64,000 nucleotides of DNA from NCBI GenBank assembly GCA_950022655.1, contig OX465579.1:135045118-135109117 (forward strand), read 5' to 3'. This stretch comes from Alentia gelatinosa. Lineage: Eukaryota; Annelida; Polychaeta; Phyllodocida; Polynoidae. The first letter of the stretch is position 1, and the number at the start of each line of letters is the position of its first letter. Under the pieces are notes generated by a model. It had not been told where the DNA came from. It was given only the letters and a program-made list of their open reading frames with translations, and made no database searches. This document shows, piece by piece, positions 48,310-60,700 of the stretch. A program made the translations under genes and the position numbers.

Positions 48310-50315
48310 TCAATGGTCGCAGGGGTTTTGTCCAAACATAGCGCGCACATTCATGGTTAGGTGCCCCTGCCTATTACGGCCAGGGAAAGCACTTGATTTC
48401 ACCTCATACTCAACTGCCTCTATGGGGTTACCCCCTCCCCACGTTTTACTGGCAGTCGCCTCGACTAACTCCGCTCTCCCCGTATTTAGTAGACGTACTT
48501 TCAGGCTCGTGTTTTGGTCATATTTTGCGATCATTAAGGTTTGCATTACTCTCTCTCGTTTACGATACCAGTCATGCTCAGGGGTGAGTGGGACCGATTC
48601 TCCAAACATTTTTATATCGGAACCTCTCTTGATCGATAGTATTTGTGTTGCCTTTTCAGTCCTACCCATATCCAAAAAGCGGGCATAGAAATAAGCCTGT
48701 TCTAGGCTCACAAATTTGATAGGTTCTTGGTTCTGTTTCATGACTATACTCATCTGGCACGGGTACCAATTGCTCAAGTACGCTGTGTCTCCTGCATACA
48801 GGATCTTACCATCATTTGTTACTCTTATGTTTTCGCTCTCACTAGTGGACGGTATTTGCGATACCGATGGTGGAGGTTGTGTGTGTACATGCGATTTATT
48901 TGGTTGGTGAGGCCCAGGGGCCATTGGTGGGGTAGGTATATCCATAGATTCCACTTTTCTCATTTCATTGACGGCAGCATTATCTGGTATTTGCATGGGT
49001 TTCCTGGCATTTTTTCGTTTTCTCCCTACAGTGGGGTCATATGGTTCAACATAGGTGGTCGGAATTTTATCATGCTGTTCCGAGAGATATCGAATCCCAT
49101 TGATTTCAAAGCCCTCTTCAAACAACTGTGCATTTTTGCCCAGCTTTTTTGCTTTGTTCACTGCTTCTCTCGCTCGTCCCTTGGAGACTCTCAGTTCCCG
49201 AGATTCATCATTAACAATCAAGACATTTCGTCCGTAGTTTAGTTCTCTCAAGCGCCATTTGTTGGTAAGAATCCTATTCTTTATGGATTTGTTGCTACAC
49301 GATACCAAGATCGGTGCTTTGGGATTGTGATGGTGAGCTTTGGGCGATTGCAGTCGGGTTGTGTATAGGAAATCATCTCCCATGAATGATACTCCGATGT
49401 CCTCGCATATGCTGTTAAGGACATTCCACAGATTATCACTTTGGTCCAGATATAGGCCACGAATCACAAAATTGCGATCAGGGGACTGTACACAATGTTT
49501 TACTGTGTCCATCTCAAGTAGGACAGCAGTATAGTTTGCTTTAAAGTTTGTTTTTGGAGTCAGATTGACCGATGGATCTAATTCCGATAATGTGCAAGGG
49601 TTTTGTTCATTATCACCATGTCTTTGAGGATATCTGCATTGTTTCGGGCACAGTTATCCTTGAGATTTTGTGTATTTACTTTTAGTTCCTGCAAGTCTGT
49701 GTCAAGTTTAGTCGTTTCAGTAATAAGGTTGTCAATAGATCTATTGCTCTCTGCCACTAGCCTTTTAACATGGGAAAATTCGTTAGTTTTCTGCATGTTG
49801 AGTCATCATTAACTTGTAGATTGTTTTCAAATCTGGTTCTATATCAGGATCTACTGATGGGCATGCTTTACGTGGTTCAGGATTTACTGGTGCTCTATTA
49901 TCAGTGTTAGCCTGCATGTTTATAGGCCATTTCTGTGCAGTGTTTACTTTGTCGACAGTCAGGTTGAGTAGGTCAGCGCAGCTAGCCTGCGGTACGGGCC
50001 TGGGGTGTGTCTGCTGGCTGCCGCTTGCGGCGGGGAGCCTTGAATAAGCATATTTGAGATATCACTTTCTTTAATCGTTGACATCGATAATGTAATTGAG
50101 TCATTTAGTATCGGTTTCATCTTTTTTGGATCAGATGTGCTTGAATTACACGATGAAGCACTTAGACTTCTAGACCTTTTAGAAACTATGTTGTCCGGTC
50201 CGTCCGCGTCTGTATGTAGACTACCTGACTTGGGTTTGTTTACCCAGTCGCTTAGCAACGGGAAGGCACGCATTGAATGTATGTTCGGTGAAGACATTGA
50301 TACAAAATGGATCAT
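48310..50315 (-). pseudogene. LINE ORF1 with RNA-binding region and NADAR domain
   Basis: The intact part, 49512-48310, is 400 residues. Residues about 14-150 (FVIRGLYLDQSDNLW, APILVSCSNKSIKNRIL, FEINGIRYLSE) follow the layout of the RRM and C-terminal domain of LINE ORF1 proteins. Residues about 150-230 are a Pro/Ser-rich linker. Residues about 235-395 are a NADAR (YbiA/DUF1768) domain: AYLSNWYPCQ, SLEQAYFYARFLDMG with the conserved Glu, VMQTLMIAKYDQN, LLNTGRAELVEA, WGGG and the end motif GRNRQGHLTMNVR. NADAR proteins of bacteria act as N-glycosidases on riboflavin-pathway intermediates and some remove ADP-ribose from DNA. Upstream, 49796-49578 (a coiled coil) and 50315-49959 belong to the same protein but are split by frameshifts near 49985, 49800 and 49590. 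The N-terminus is poorly defined. Confidence 0.85.
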
Positions 50316-50340
50316 ATATCACTTACTTGATTCATAAGAC

Positions 50341-51631
50341 AGGTGATCTAATGATCATTGAAGTCACAATACCTTTATAGATGACTCTGTTACTTTGATT
50401 GGCAATCCACTGTCTTTAGATTCATATAATGCGGTATCTACCACGGAGCTCCACAGGTCCCCTCTCTAGCCGCGCATTGTTCAAAGGTATAGATTTTATA
50501 GCCTGACACGGAGTTTACAATATACTGGAAACAGCTGCCAGTATCTCCAACCATCAAGTCACTTGTCTGGGATTTTAAGCTTATAGAGTACAGAATAAGG
50601 CATATGAAATAGGTAAATGTTTATTTACTTAACACAGAGCAATAGATTAACAACCTCTGACAAGTGAAATGCAAATAGAAAATAGATTAATGTGATGGCA
50701 ATGACATAATTGATTTCGTTTATTTTGTTGATTGCTGAACACTTTTTGTATTTAATTACATACATCTTTAAATGCCAGATACAATTCAATGACTAAATAC
50801 TTTACAAGCTCTTAGACCTGTCGGCCCATTTAGCCGCCTAGCTACTGAGGTTATAGGTCCTAATCTGTGAACAAAACAATTAGCTTTTCCCCTCATGGAT
50901 AATGGTGCCTTCTCTGCAGAACCTTCGCCACTTCTGCCTGATTATAAACGTGCCACCACTACAGCTACCACGGCTATGGAAGCATACAGCTGTAAAGTGA
51001 CCCCCCGCCCGCCTTCCCCCAAAAGACAACCCAAAACAGAAGTAGTTGCTCCCTGGGTTTCTCTATCCTAAAGTGGTTCCAGAGGAAGAATTATTCTTGT
51101 AACAGATATCGTTAAAAAAAACCCATAAGATTTAGGGGGAAAGCTGTTCAGAACTATGGGGTGCACATACTGTATATATACAGATCACGTAAGGAGGCTC
51201 ATTTACTTAACGATAAGTTACCCCAGGCAATCAACTGTCTCTGGCAGGGCCCCAACAAGCGGCCTCCCGCCTACCTCATCTCTAGGTCCACAAAACGTGG
51301 CCCACTCAAAGAAGCATCGAGCGTATAGTAGACGCTGCCGGCAGATCTACCAATACACAGAAATGAACAGAATATCCAGGTTAGATAGCCAACGCTATCC
51401 CAACCAAAGAGAAAAAAGGAGCACTTTAGACCATCTCCGCTTCCAGCCCCTTCCAAAGTTCCTCCCATACTTCCTGTTCCTTAGCCTGTGTCGAATACTT
51501 TCTCAGGGTTGCAAATGTATATTCGGCACATTTCGGCGGTCTCGATAGCACCTCTCAGTGACATGTCTGTGACATGTCGGTGGCCTGGTAAATACTGCGC
51601 GATTTGTACAAAAATCTCGAAATTTCTGCTA
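50341..51631. other. Spacer between LINE and MAD1L1 3' end
   Basis: May include the LINE 5' leader at its left end. No recognised gene, RNA or repeat; short open frames have no family features. Confidence 0.5.
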
Positions 51632-51637
51632 TTTATT
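51632..51637 (-). terminator. MAD1L1: MAD1L1 poly(A) signal candidate
   Basis: AATAAA on the minus strand, about 130 nt after the MAD1L1 stop at 51772-51770. It is the nearest consensus hexamer noted. Confidence 0.5.
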
Positions 51638-51769
51638 GAAATACTTGTATCCCTGCTTCCAGTTTCCCGTGCATACATATTACGATGCCACCTCAGTTAT
51701 CTCACACAGCATTACTTATTAACCACATCCACTTGAAGTACTGTACATTGGTCGTGTGAGGCGGTCAGG

Positions 51770-54700
51770 TTAGGGCACGACCATGGACTGCTGAAGTGTG
51801 GTTTGTCTGTTAAACAGCTGCAGTGTGATGCTGGAGAGGAAGGCTGGGATGCTGTCTGCATGCTGAAGGTATGTCTCGATCTTGTCGTCCAGACAGGTGG
51901 AATAGTCCGTAGATAACAGTTGCATGACGCCCGACTCGCTTTGCTGCAAATAACAACAAAACATCACTATACACGCACATGTATATATATTCCACAGTGT
52001 AATTTGAAAGAAGGGAGTTTAAAGGTGGTGCTCCATTGTGCCGATTATTGGTCTCAGAACAATCTTCACCCAATCTCCAACCGTTTTCTGATTGTTCTTG
52101 CCTCATGTGCGACCATGAGGAGAACATGGTGCTGATTACAGACCGCTAGGAGTTCGAGACGAGTGTAGACCGTAGGTCCACTGCAGCTCCACTATCGGCG
52201 ACTAGGTGCCAAGCAGCCAACGACCAAATGATCGCCACCCAATCTCCACAGGATCAGCTGCAGTGGAGCACGGCCTTTTAAAACCACATTATCATGATCT
52301 TCTATGTTTACTTATGACTGTCATCTAGAAATTGCTTTCGTCTTTCTTTTGTCTTCTTTGTGTGAAAGCACTGACCAAAAGAGGGATACCATAAATTCCT
52401 ACGCAAGACGCATCTCTTGAATAAGACGCACTCTGACTTGGGGAAAATCCTATAAGACCCTGGGACACACAGGACACTGCTAGTGTATCATTGAGTACTG
52501 CCGGGTGACCACCACCGGTTCCCAGGTACAGGAACCCCGATGCCCAGCGACGGGTCCTCTAGACTGGCCGCCTATAGACTACATTTCAGTGGATTTCATG
52601 GACATGTTTGAAATTGAATAAAAACAACCGGAAACCGGAAATTCCCTGAGAACTGTCATCCCTGAAGAAAACAGGATTTCAATCTCGACTCAATCCCGTG
52701 ACCTTAGAATCGAATGCGCTACACTCCTGTCATGTAAGCTGCATACAAGCATGTCATTACGCTAATATGACATCATATAGTTCATCAGTTTTTCACTGCG
52801 TCTACCCTGAAAATAGGATACTGTAACGATCGTGTATCCGGAATGACAACAACACTGAGAATTAAAGTTCAACACGTTCAACACGTTATATTGTAGCAAT
52901 AGACAGTTACATTCAGCAGTCATGAACAGGCAATAGTCCAAGCTGGTCTACATTACAACAGGTAGAGAGTGCTCAGTGCTCAAGGTGGAGACCTCGCCTC
53001 AAGGGCTGGTACACCAAGTTTCTCGATTGCGGGAAGACTGTCCATATTTATAGTGGTCCATGTGACGTCATCTCTCGTGGTCTCACGCTCTCCCGAGAAA
53101 GCCCGAGACTGCACATCCCCGGAATGATCGGAGAGACCATACCCCCGGATCCATCGGAGAGGGAGTCGGATACATTCATTACACTACTGAATTTCTATTA
53201 CCCTCGAAATTGTCTATGTTAGAGGTCGTCTACTCAATCAGCTCACCTGAAACATGAGGAACTCGTCGGGAGACTCGGCGTAGATGTTCATCAGGCGGTA
53301 CTGGTTGTCGGTAGGTATGTCGATGCGGTATCCCAACAGCTGGAAACACACCTCCCGGAACTCCTGTGACTTCTTCTTAAACGCCTCCATCAGACGTTGG
53401 TTCTTTAGCTCGGCCGAGTTCAACAAAACACGGATTTCTGTATTCATATCAAGAGGAATACACATGTATCTGTCATATTACTCAGGGTTTTACACATCTT
53501 TAGCTCTCTCGAGTCTTTTGATAATACCAAGAGGTGAAAATCTGTCACGTCATTCTACAAAGTTCTTCATATTTACAATTTGTTTGTTGTCTGTTTGTTT
53601 TTGGTTTAACTTCACAGGAGACCCTGAGGTAGAGGGATCATCATTGATTTCAGCTTTTCACTATCTTAGACTTTTGTCAGTCAATTCTCTTAAATGTTTT
53701 AAGTATTTTATAAAAAATCAAAGAGATTGGTTTCTTTCAAAAAGCTGATAATATCTTTCTTTGGAATAGTCTCTTTTTCAAGTACTTTCTTCTATTTTCG
53801 TCCACCCTTTCACAGTTTGAATCAACGTCTTCTCCCATGGTCAGTAAATCATTTATAGACAATAAAGAGACTACCATCTCTACTCTCTCAAGATATTAGA
53901 CAAATTACAATTATGAATTGCCCCATGGCACTTTCATAGCGGTATTAAGTATCAAGTGTCAATAGGGTTGTCGGTAGGTATGTACTGGTTCAGAAACATT
54001 AGTTGTATATTTCCTTTGAATGAACCTGTGTCTGCAACTCGGTACCTTGCATCTTTATCCTTACAACCCATATAATAGGAGAAGCAAAGGCAGCCACATG
54101 GTCCAGATGGTTTGTCTTGCATGCAACACAAATATTATCACTATAGGGAAAAAATATTTCCATAGGAAAGATTGCGCCACTTATTATGTTACACTAACCG
54201 TGCGCCACACTATACAGGTAGAACGTCTATGTGACATTCAATATGTTTCAGAATCCATGTGAGACTCACAATATATCACCATCCCGAGACACTAGCTGTG
54301 CCAATGCTTGGAGAGTGGTAAAAACCAAAGCATGGTTCTGGTGGAAGTTGGCTGCATTACTATGCCATAAGTTTCAAAGATGGTGGACCCCCCTCATATT
54401 AGGAGATTAGACAAAAACACATGCCTCACTGGCCAAATATAAGTTTCACCTAAATAATGATACTTCATAGGATGTAAGCAACTGTCAGTGCCACTTATGG
54501 AGATGGTAAATGTTATACCAATAGTCATTGTAAATCAATATTGAGTAAACATCTGTTTTAGTATGCCCAATTCACCTAAAATTTCACCCTCCCCGCTTTA
54601 ACAAATACTTAAATATATCTATAAATATAGAATCTACCTAAAAAAGTCCACTTCCTAGCAACTACCTTTTTTATTCTCTTTCAAATGAGGCATGTTATAT

Positions 54701-57700
54701 TTTGATTGAACCTGTGACTCAAAAAGTGACCCCCCCCCCCCCCAACTGTTATCTTTTTTTTAAATCCATGTCAAAGTACTAAATACTAAAACTGTAAGAT
54801 ATTGTACGGCCATAAAACCTTCTGTCCAAAAAAGAAGTCATATTCCTAGTTGCATACATTGAAATTGACTCACCTCTACTTAGTACATGATTTTTACATT
54901 ATTTTGATTCAATGTGTGTTGTCTCCAAGACGTCCATTGTGTGCCACTAATTGCCACAAGAGTATAATATCCATTTTTTTTTTTTTGGCGTCGCATGCAG
55001 CCCTGCCACATGCCATTCAACGGTATGTGCATATGAGATCGCATAGACACGTCTTACCCACCTCCCTACCTATCCTCTACTGTCTCCCCACCAGCATGTC
55101 CACCCATTAACCATCCTTCATCCTATTAACACGCCAATCTGCTCACCAAACAGATTTCCCACCCATCAACCAGTCAGCAGCCTGCCCAATGGCCTGCCTG
55201 CCAGTAGAGTGTTTACCCGCGGATTATCTGTCAATTCACTGCCTGTGATCTGGGGTGGGCTGGGGTGGGCTGGGGTGGGCTGGGGTGGACTGGGCTGGGC
55301 TGCCTGCTGGACATGCAGTCTGGTGTATTCCTTGTTATTTGCATATCACGGGGCGTACTTTTATTGCGTTTCTCCCTTATCTAACGAATGGAATAACTAA
55401 TACGAAGTACCAAATAACACCAAAGATACACAGGGATATAATTGCTGATACATATATATCTACTTATTTTGCAACACATTACAATTCTTTTTCATGAGGT
55501 TGTGTTATGTATGCGTATAAAGCATCTAGCTTACAACTCCCTACTCACTTGTTTGCATATGGGCTAACCCACCGCCTTATTGCGTATGTACTTGATGGAC
55601 GGCCCCTCTGGGCTCATCAAACATTACTGACTGACCATCTGGTTAACATACCGTAAATGAGCACAAGAAGACTAATATATATCATGTACACAGTCCTCAC
55701 CTTGGATCTCCTGACTTGAGGACGGCTCTGCCAGCTTCTCCTGCACTTTCATCGTGATGTCGGCAACCTGACCGCCGGCCTCCTCCAGCAACTGCAGCCT
55801 CTCCTGTAGGGCCTCCTTGCCCTCCCTGAGGTGGCGTATTTCAGCCGCCCTCTGCTCCTGGGCCACACTGGAGGGGTTAACCTTCAGGTGGATCACCTTC
55901 GTCGTTGTCGGGTCGTAGTCACCCTACGAAAACACAGACGGTCTATGTAAGAAGTACTACATCAAATTAATTTGCAAGAAAAGAGAGATTAACCAGAATA
56001 AATGTTAATGAGATAGAAACTAGTGACATTCCACCTTTGCTTTTAGGTTTGTTGATGCTTTGATTTAACGTCCAGTCAACCATTACAAGTCCCGACTTTC
56101 TCAAGGTTCTTTTACACCACAAGGGTGGTGATCGCATTTATGAGATAAATTCTGGTAGAGATTCCAACCCTACACATTTACAGAGGTGAGGATTGGTCCT
56201 TGATAAAGCAGTAGATCTACCATTGGGGGTGAAGGAGAAAAAGTGACGGCAGTGGGACTCGAAACTACAGAGTACTACAACCTTGGAGTTACAAGTCCAG
56301 TGCCTTAACCACTGAGCCAACTCCCAACCCTTTAAGTATTTTGGCAGTGTGAGTCTGGGGGTAGTTTAATAATGAATAAACAATATTTGAAATTATCTCA
56401 AGATGGTCCTAGGACAGGTATCGTTTAACAGAAGGTTTGCATAATTCAACAATGACTATTGGGCGATAAGAAACATGACCAAGTTGCCTCTAATATCATT
56501 TAATAAAAGGTGACACATATCGCCAATAGTCTTAACTCGTCGAAAACACTCCTAACCTACAACACATGGGGCGTCGTGGGGGGAAGGGGGCGTCGTGGGT
56601 GTAGTTTTAAAAACTAACTAACCAATGTTAAAACATATAAACTATGGTAGAAACAGAATACATCCGTGAAAATTGTAGTTCATAAGGTGCCACAAAGATA
56701 CCAATGTCATTTTATCAATAGAGTAAATTTTTTGAAAATTTCTTGTGCTCCCTATGGTATATGTTGGTACTATTTCGCCCACCTAAAATGCCTTATCCCT
56801 ACAACACCTCGTGAACTGTCGTGGGGTGGATGTAGCTTTTCAATTAGCTATCTAATGAAAAAATATTTATCTGTTGGATTCAGCTTAATCTATAAAATTT
56901 CAGTTTATGAACTGATAGAATGACGTCCAGGTCCATTTTTTTTTTGGAAGGTGGGGGGGGGGGGGGGGGCACCTAGAATCGATTCCTTGAAGCAATGTAA
57001 AGGGCTGGGGGAGACGAAGGTACATAGCTCCTAAATGTATCGTACCTGAAGGTGGCGCTGTTCGATGCGGGCGGCGAGTACATCCCGCTCCTCCATCACC
57101 TTCTCAAGCTCCTTCTGTGCCTCAGCCACCTGCTGCCTGTCAGTTCAATCAAAATACAAATCAGAACACTTCACATCAGTTTATATTGTTTGATGTAATT
57201 AAAAGTTGTAACTTGAACCTAGAAAAAACTGACAAGGTGCGGTTAAGAGTCTACTGTGGTCAATTATATATGAAAAATGAAGAAGAGGTTTACCACACAA
57301 AACCAGACTCGTTCAAATTCTGAAACTCGTCTATCTGAAAAACTCATGCTTTTTGTGAGAGATACTTTACACTAATAACAAAAAAAACCAAAAAAAACTT
57401 AAAGACAGCCTATCATCGCACATGACATACCTGAGTGTAGCTATAATCTTCTGGTCAGCTTCTGATGTGGATCCAGAAGGTTGCTGCGCCACTCGAGTTT
57501 CCAGCTCAGCTTGTAACTAGAATTGACAATGTTCAAAGTGATAACAATATCTTTTTTCTCTACAAGCATAACTAGCCAAGTTGTTACAAAGTCAATCCAG
57601 CGTATAAACACACAATTGAAGTTATATCCGACTTTCATTTCTAGCTCTGATTCAGATCTGATGCCGAGTTTGGAAGATACTTATCCAGGGAAGGGAAGAG

Positions 57701-60700
57701 ACAAGGTACCCTGCCCAGTGTTCTGTGAACATAATGCAATTACAAAATGTACATACTTGCATTTATAAATTTCAAAGTATATTTAGTCAGGGATGAAAGT
57801 CGGGACTGATGAAAAAGTCGGAAACAGAAAAAAACTGGGGCGTATTCGGGGGGGGGGGGGCACGCCCCCCCCCCCCCCCCCCGTGCCGTCAAACAAAATT
57901 TCGGCACTTGACGGAACTCTGACGGCAGTGTCAACGGCCCTTGGCGCGTTTAACTGCCGCCAAAGTATTGACTGCCGATTTCCCCGGGGTGTGCGTCAAT
58001 TTTCATACTTTGTTAATGATCATATTTCAAGCTGCAGAGATTTCTGATTGCCGTCAATTGTCGACGAACTTGCATCCCTGTTTAGTTAACTGAGTAGCAA
58101 TCGAGTGACAATGTATATAGTGACTAGCGACTTCGTCGAGTCCGAAAAATATAGAAAAATGAATCAACAGACTGCCGACAGCAGGGTTCGAACACCCAAT
58201 GTTCGCATCCGGAGTCGAAGACTCTTCCGACTGCTCCACAAAGATAAGTGCTGTAGTGAGGTCAAATACTTAGGCTATCGGCAGAGGACAGAGCTCTGTT
58301 GGTGGGTTGGGGAATCAGCGGAGTTTCGAAAGGGGTACCAGCGAAATCTTGCGATCTCAGTAGATAAGAAAACTACAATACTAAACTTTGATTTTGGCAT
58401 GGCTTGAAATGAATCATAAGAGAAAAGGTATATCTATGCATAGTTCTACAAAACAGAAGAACAGGTTCGAGTTTTTCCCTACACGAGAATCTCACTCCCG
58501 TGGGGCTTCAATCTCCCACCCTAGATCGGGTTCACTCTGTCCCTATGTGCGGAAGATTCTCCAAGCGGATTCGACGAAATTCTACCGTTTTAAATATAGT
58601 AGGTAAATATTCATCAGCATATGGGATAGACATAGCCTTGTCTTTTCAGTCAACATTCAATAAAGTTTCGAGGTCATGTAATTCTGCGCTTTTGAAAGTT
58701 CTAAATTAACTAGATTTGCTCGATATTTGAGGAAGCAACTTCACTTGTATTTTAAAGCTACAGATGAGTGCCCTACTGACCTGCACGACCTTTTCCTCGG
58801 CCGCGTAACGCTGGGACATAGTTAACTCCACCATAGACTCGATCTGCGCCTCCTGGTTCCGGTAACCTTGTAGCGTCTCCTCCAGATGGCGCACGCGCGT
58901 TGCGCCCTGACTGGTGTGGGTGTTCATTGTGACGTCATTCTCGTAAGATTCAAGTATCTGCTTGTATCCATCTCGCTCCTGAAAACATCTATCAACGATC
59001 AGAAATACTTCACAGAATACCTTGATTTGAGGAGCTTTTTCTCGATGTGTCCACACATTGTGTCACATACATACACAACATTGACTGGTTTCAAATACTA
59101 GCTGTTGTATGCTCCGAGGAGGTGACGCGTAGTAATATCTGAGCGCATGCGAGGATATTGTGCAGAGGCAACTCCGAGGAGCATACGACTGCTTTTATCT
59201 GAAACCAGTCTATATTGTTTTTATTATCAACCCAATGTGTGCTAAATTATACACAGACTTTTGATTGTGTTTGTTTTACACTAAAGCTTGGGGTTAATAT
59301 TTATTACCCAAATTGTTTAGTAGTATGACAATGAGTTTGATTCAACTAATTGCAATTATAGCAATGATATATGTACAGCAAAACAAATAAGAAGGTAGGA
59401 ATAAATGCCTCACTTTTTTGAGTAGGAGAAGTTTGCGTTGAAGTCGTTTGTTGAATTCGGTGTTCTGGCCCAGCTTCTGCTGCTCCTCGACTAGACGCCG
59501 TTTCGTTAGGTGAATCTCGTTCTGGGCTTCCCACAAGGCCTGGCCCTGTGAGCTCGCCGTGGCTTGTAGCTCACCTTGCTTCTCCAGTGTGAGTAGGTTA
59601 CTCTGCTGTAGGTTCGCCATCTGCCGCTTCACCTGCGTCGGTGAACTAAAACCAAGAGCTAGGGAGTCACAAACAAGAAGTGGGAACATTTTCTGTGTGG
59701 AATTTGTTGCCGAGAAAACATGTCCTTGTCAACAATGCCTTAGGGTTGAGTGTCTATGGGGAGGTTCAAACCATTCTATTGACGTGAATGAGGCTCAATT
59801 AATATTACCTTTGTTTTATACAGAGAAAATGAACTTAATATATTGGAAATGAATAGGTGTATTTCTATAGAAAAGTGGAAAGCTGACATCTTTAGAAAGG
59901 TTTATATTGATGTGGTAAATGAAAAAACACTGATTAGCAGTTTTGTTCCCTTTATCTGAAAATCAGGGATGCTTATTGAAATATTCCATTAATCGAAATG
60001 CTTTGTTACATTGATACACATGTGAAAGATATCTTTTTTGCTGGTTGCTGTGATCCAATGAAATCACAAGGTGAATCACGTCTGAAACTGTATACGAGAG
60101 ATCGAGTTTAATTTCCCCATCATCATATTTTTTTTCCAAGTTTAACTTTCATTTTTCTTCCCATCGACTGGAGTCTAATTGGAAAGTGGCATTGTACCAA
60201 AAGTTACTTTCTATAATATATTGTGTTGGGTTATTTCCCTTTGTACAAATCATAAGATGAAGTTAAACAACAATGAATAACTGGACCTACCTCGGGCGGT
60301 TATTTCCAGTAACCGAACAAGACTCCCACTTCTCAAGTCTCTTTTCTAAGTCCTAGTAAATGAATAATCGTTACAGAAACTTTGAATAACTATTGACGCA
60401 AAACGATTGAATGAGTAGATATATTCACACTGGCAGATCACACAGAAATCTGCCCACGTTGCCGCCGCATTTTTTTTGGGCCGCGACACTAGCGCCGATT
60501 AGCAAAAAACGTATACCCTATGGGCCTCAACGAGCGACTACCTACTGTTTATCAAAAGTAAAGAACAGTTATAGTGTATGAGAAACACATATTCAGGAAA
60601 AAAACTCTTACGACAAATTCTTAGTCCATTTGTTTATATATGTAGCACTGAACCTATGCACGATAGCGATATAAATTGTCCATCAGAGAGGCGCTAGTCG

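Larger units (their letters stand above)
43660..50340 (-). mobile_element. CR1/L2-like LINE with NADAR and SGNH domains (decayed)
   Basis: Minus-strand order: ORF1 (coiled coil, RNA-binding region, NADAR; 50315-48310), a separate SGNH esterase ORF (48227-47462), an unexplained 0.8-kb gap, then ORF2 (endonuclease, reverse transcriptase, C-terminal region; about 46712-43714). The 3' end runs into an ATAATA-type simple repeat near 43665-43690, as in several L2/CR1 groups. The 5' end is not defined; no target duplication was found. Frameshifts and one nonsense codon show it is not autonomous. Known CR1-like elements carry an esterase in ORF1; a NADAR domain is unusual. Confidence 0.8.

Noticed and set aside
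47822..49242. Plus-strand open frames opposite the NADAR and SGNH ORFs
   Set aside because: They are antisense shadows of the minus-strand ORFs without motifs of their own.
43714..50315. An active retrotransposon
   Set aside because: ORF2 has an in-frame TGA and several frameshifts, and ORF1 and the esterase are also shifted; it cannot be autonomous as it stands.
59965..59975. CAGGGATGC as a transposon end
   Set aside because: No inverted partner or duplication within about 1 kb.
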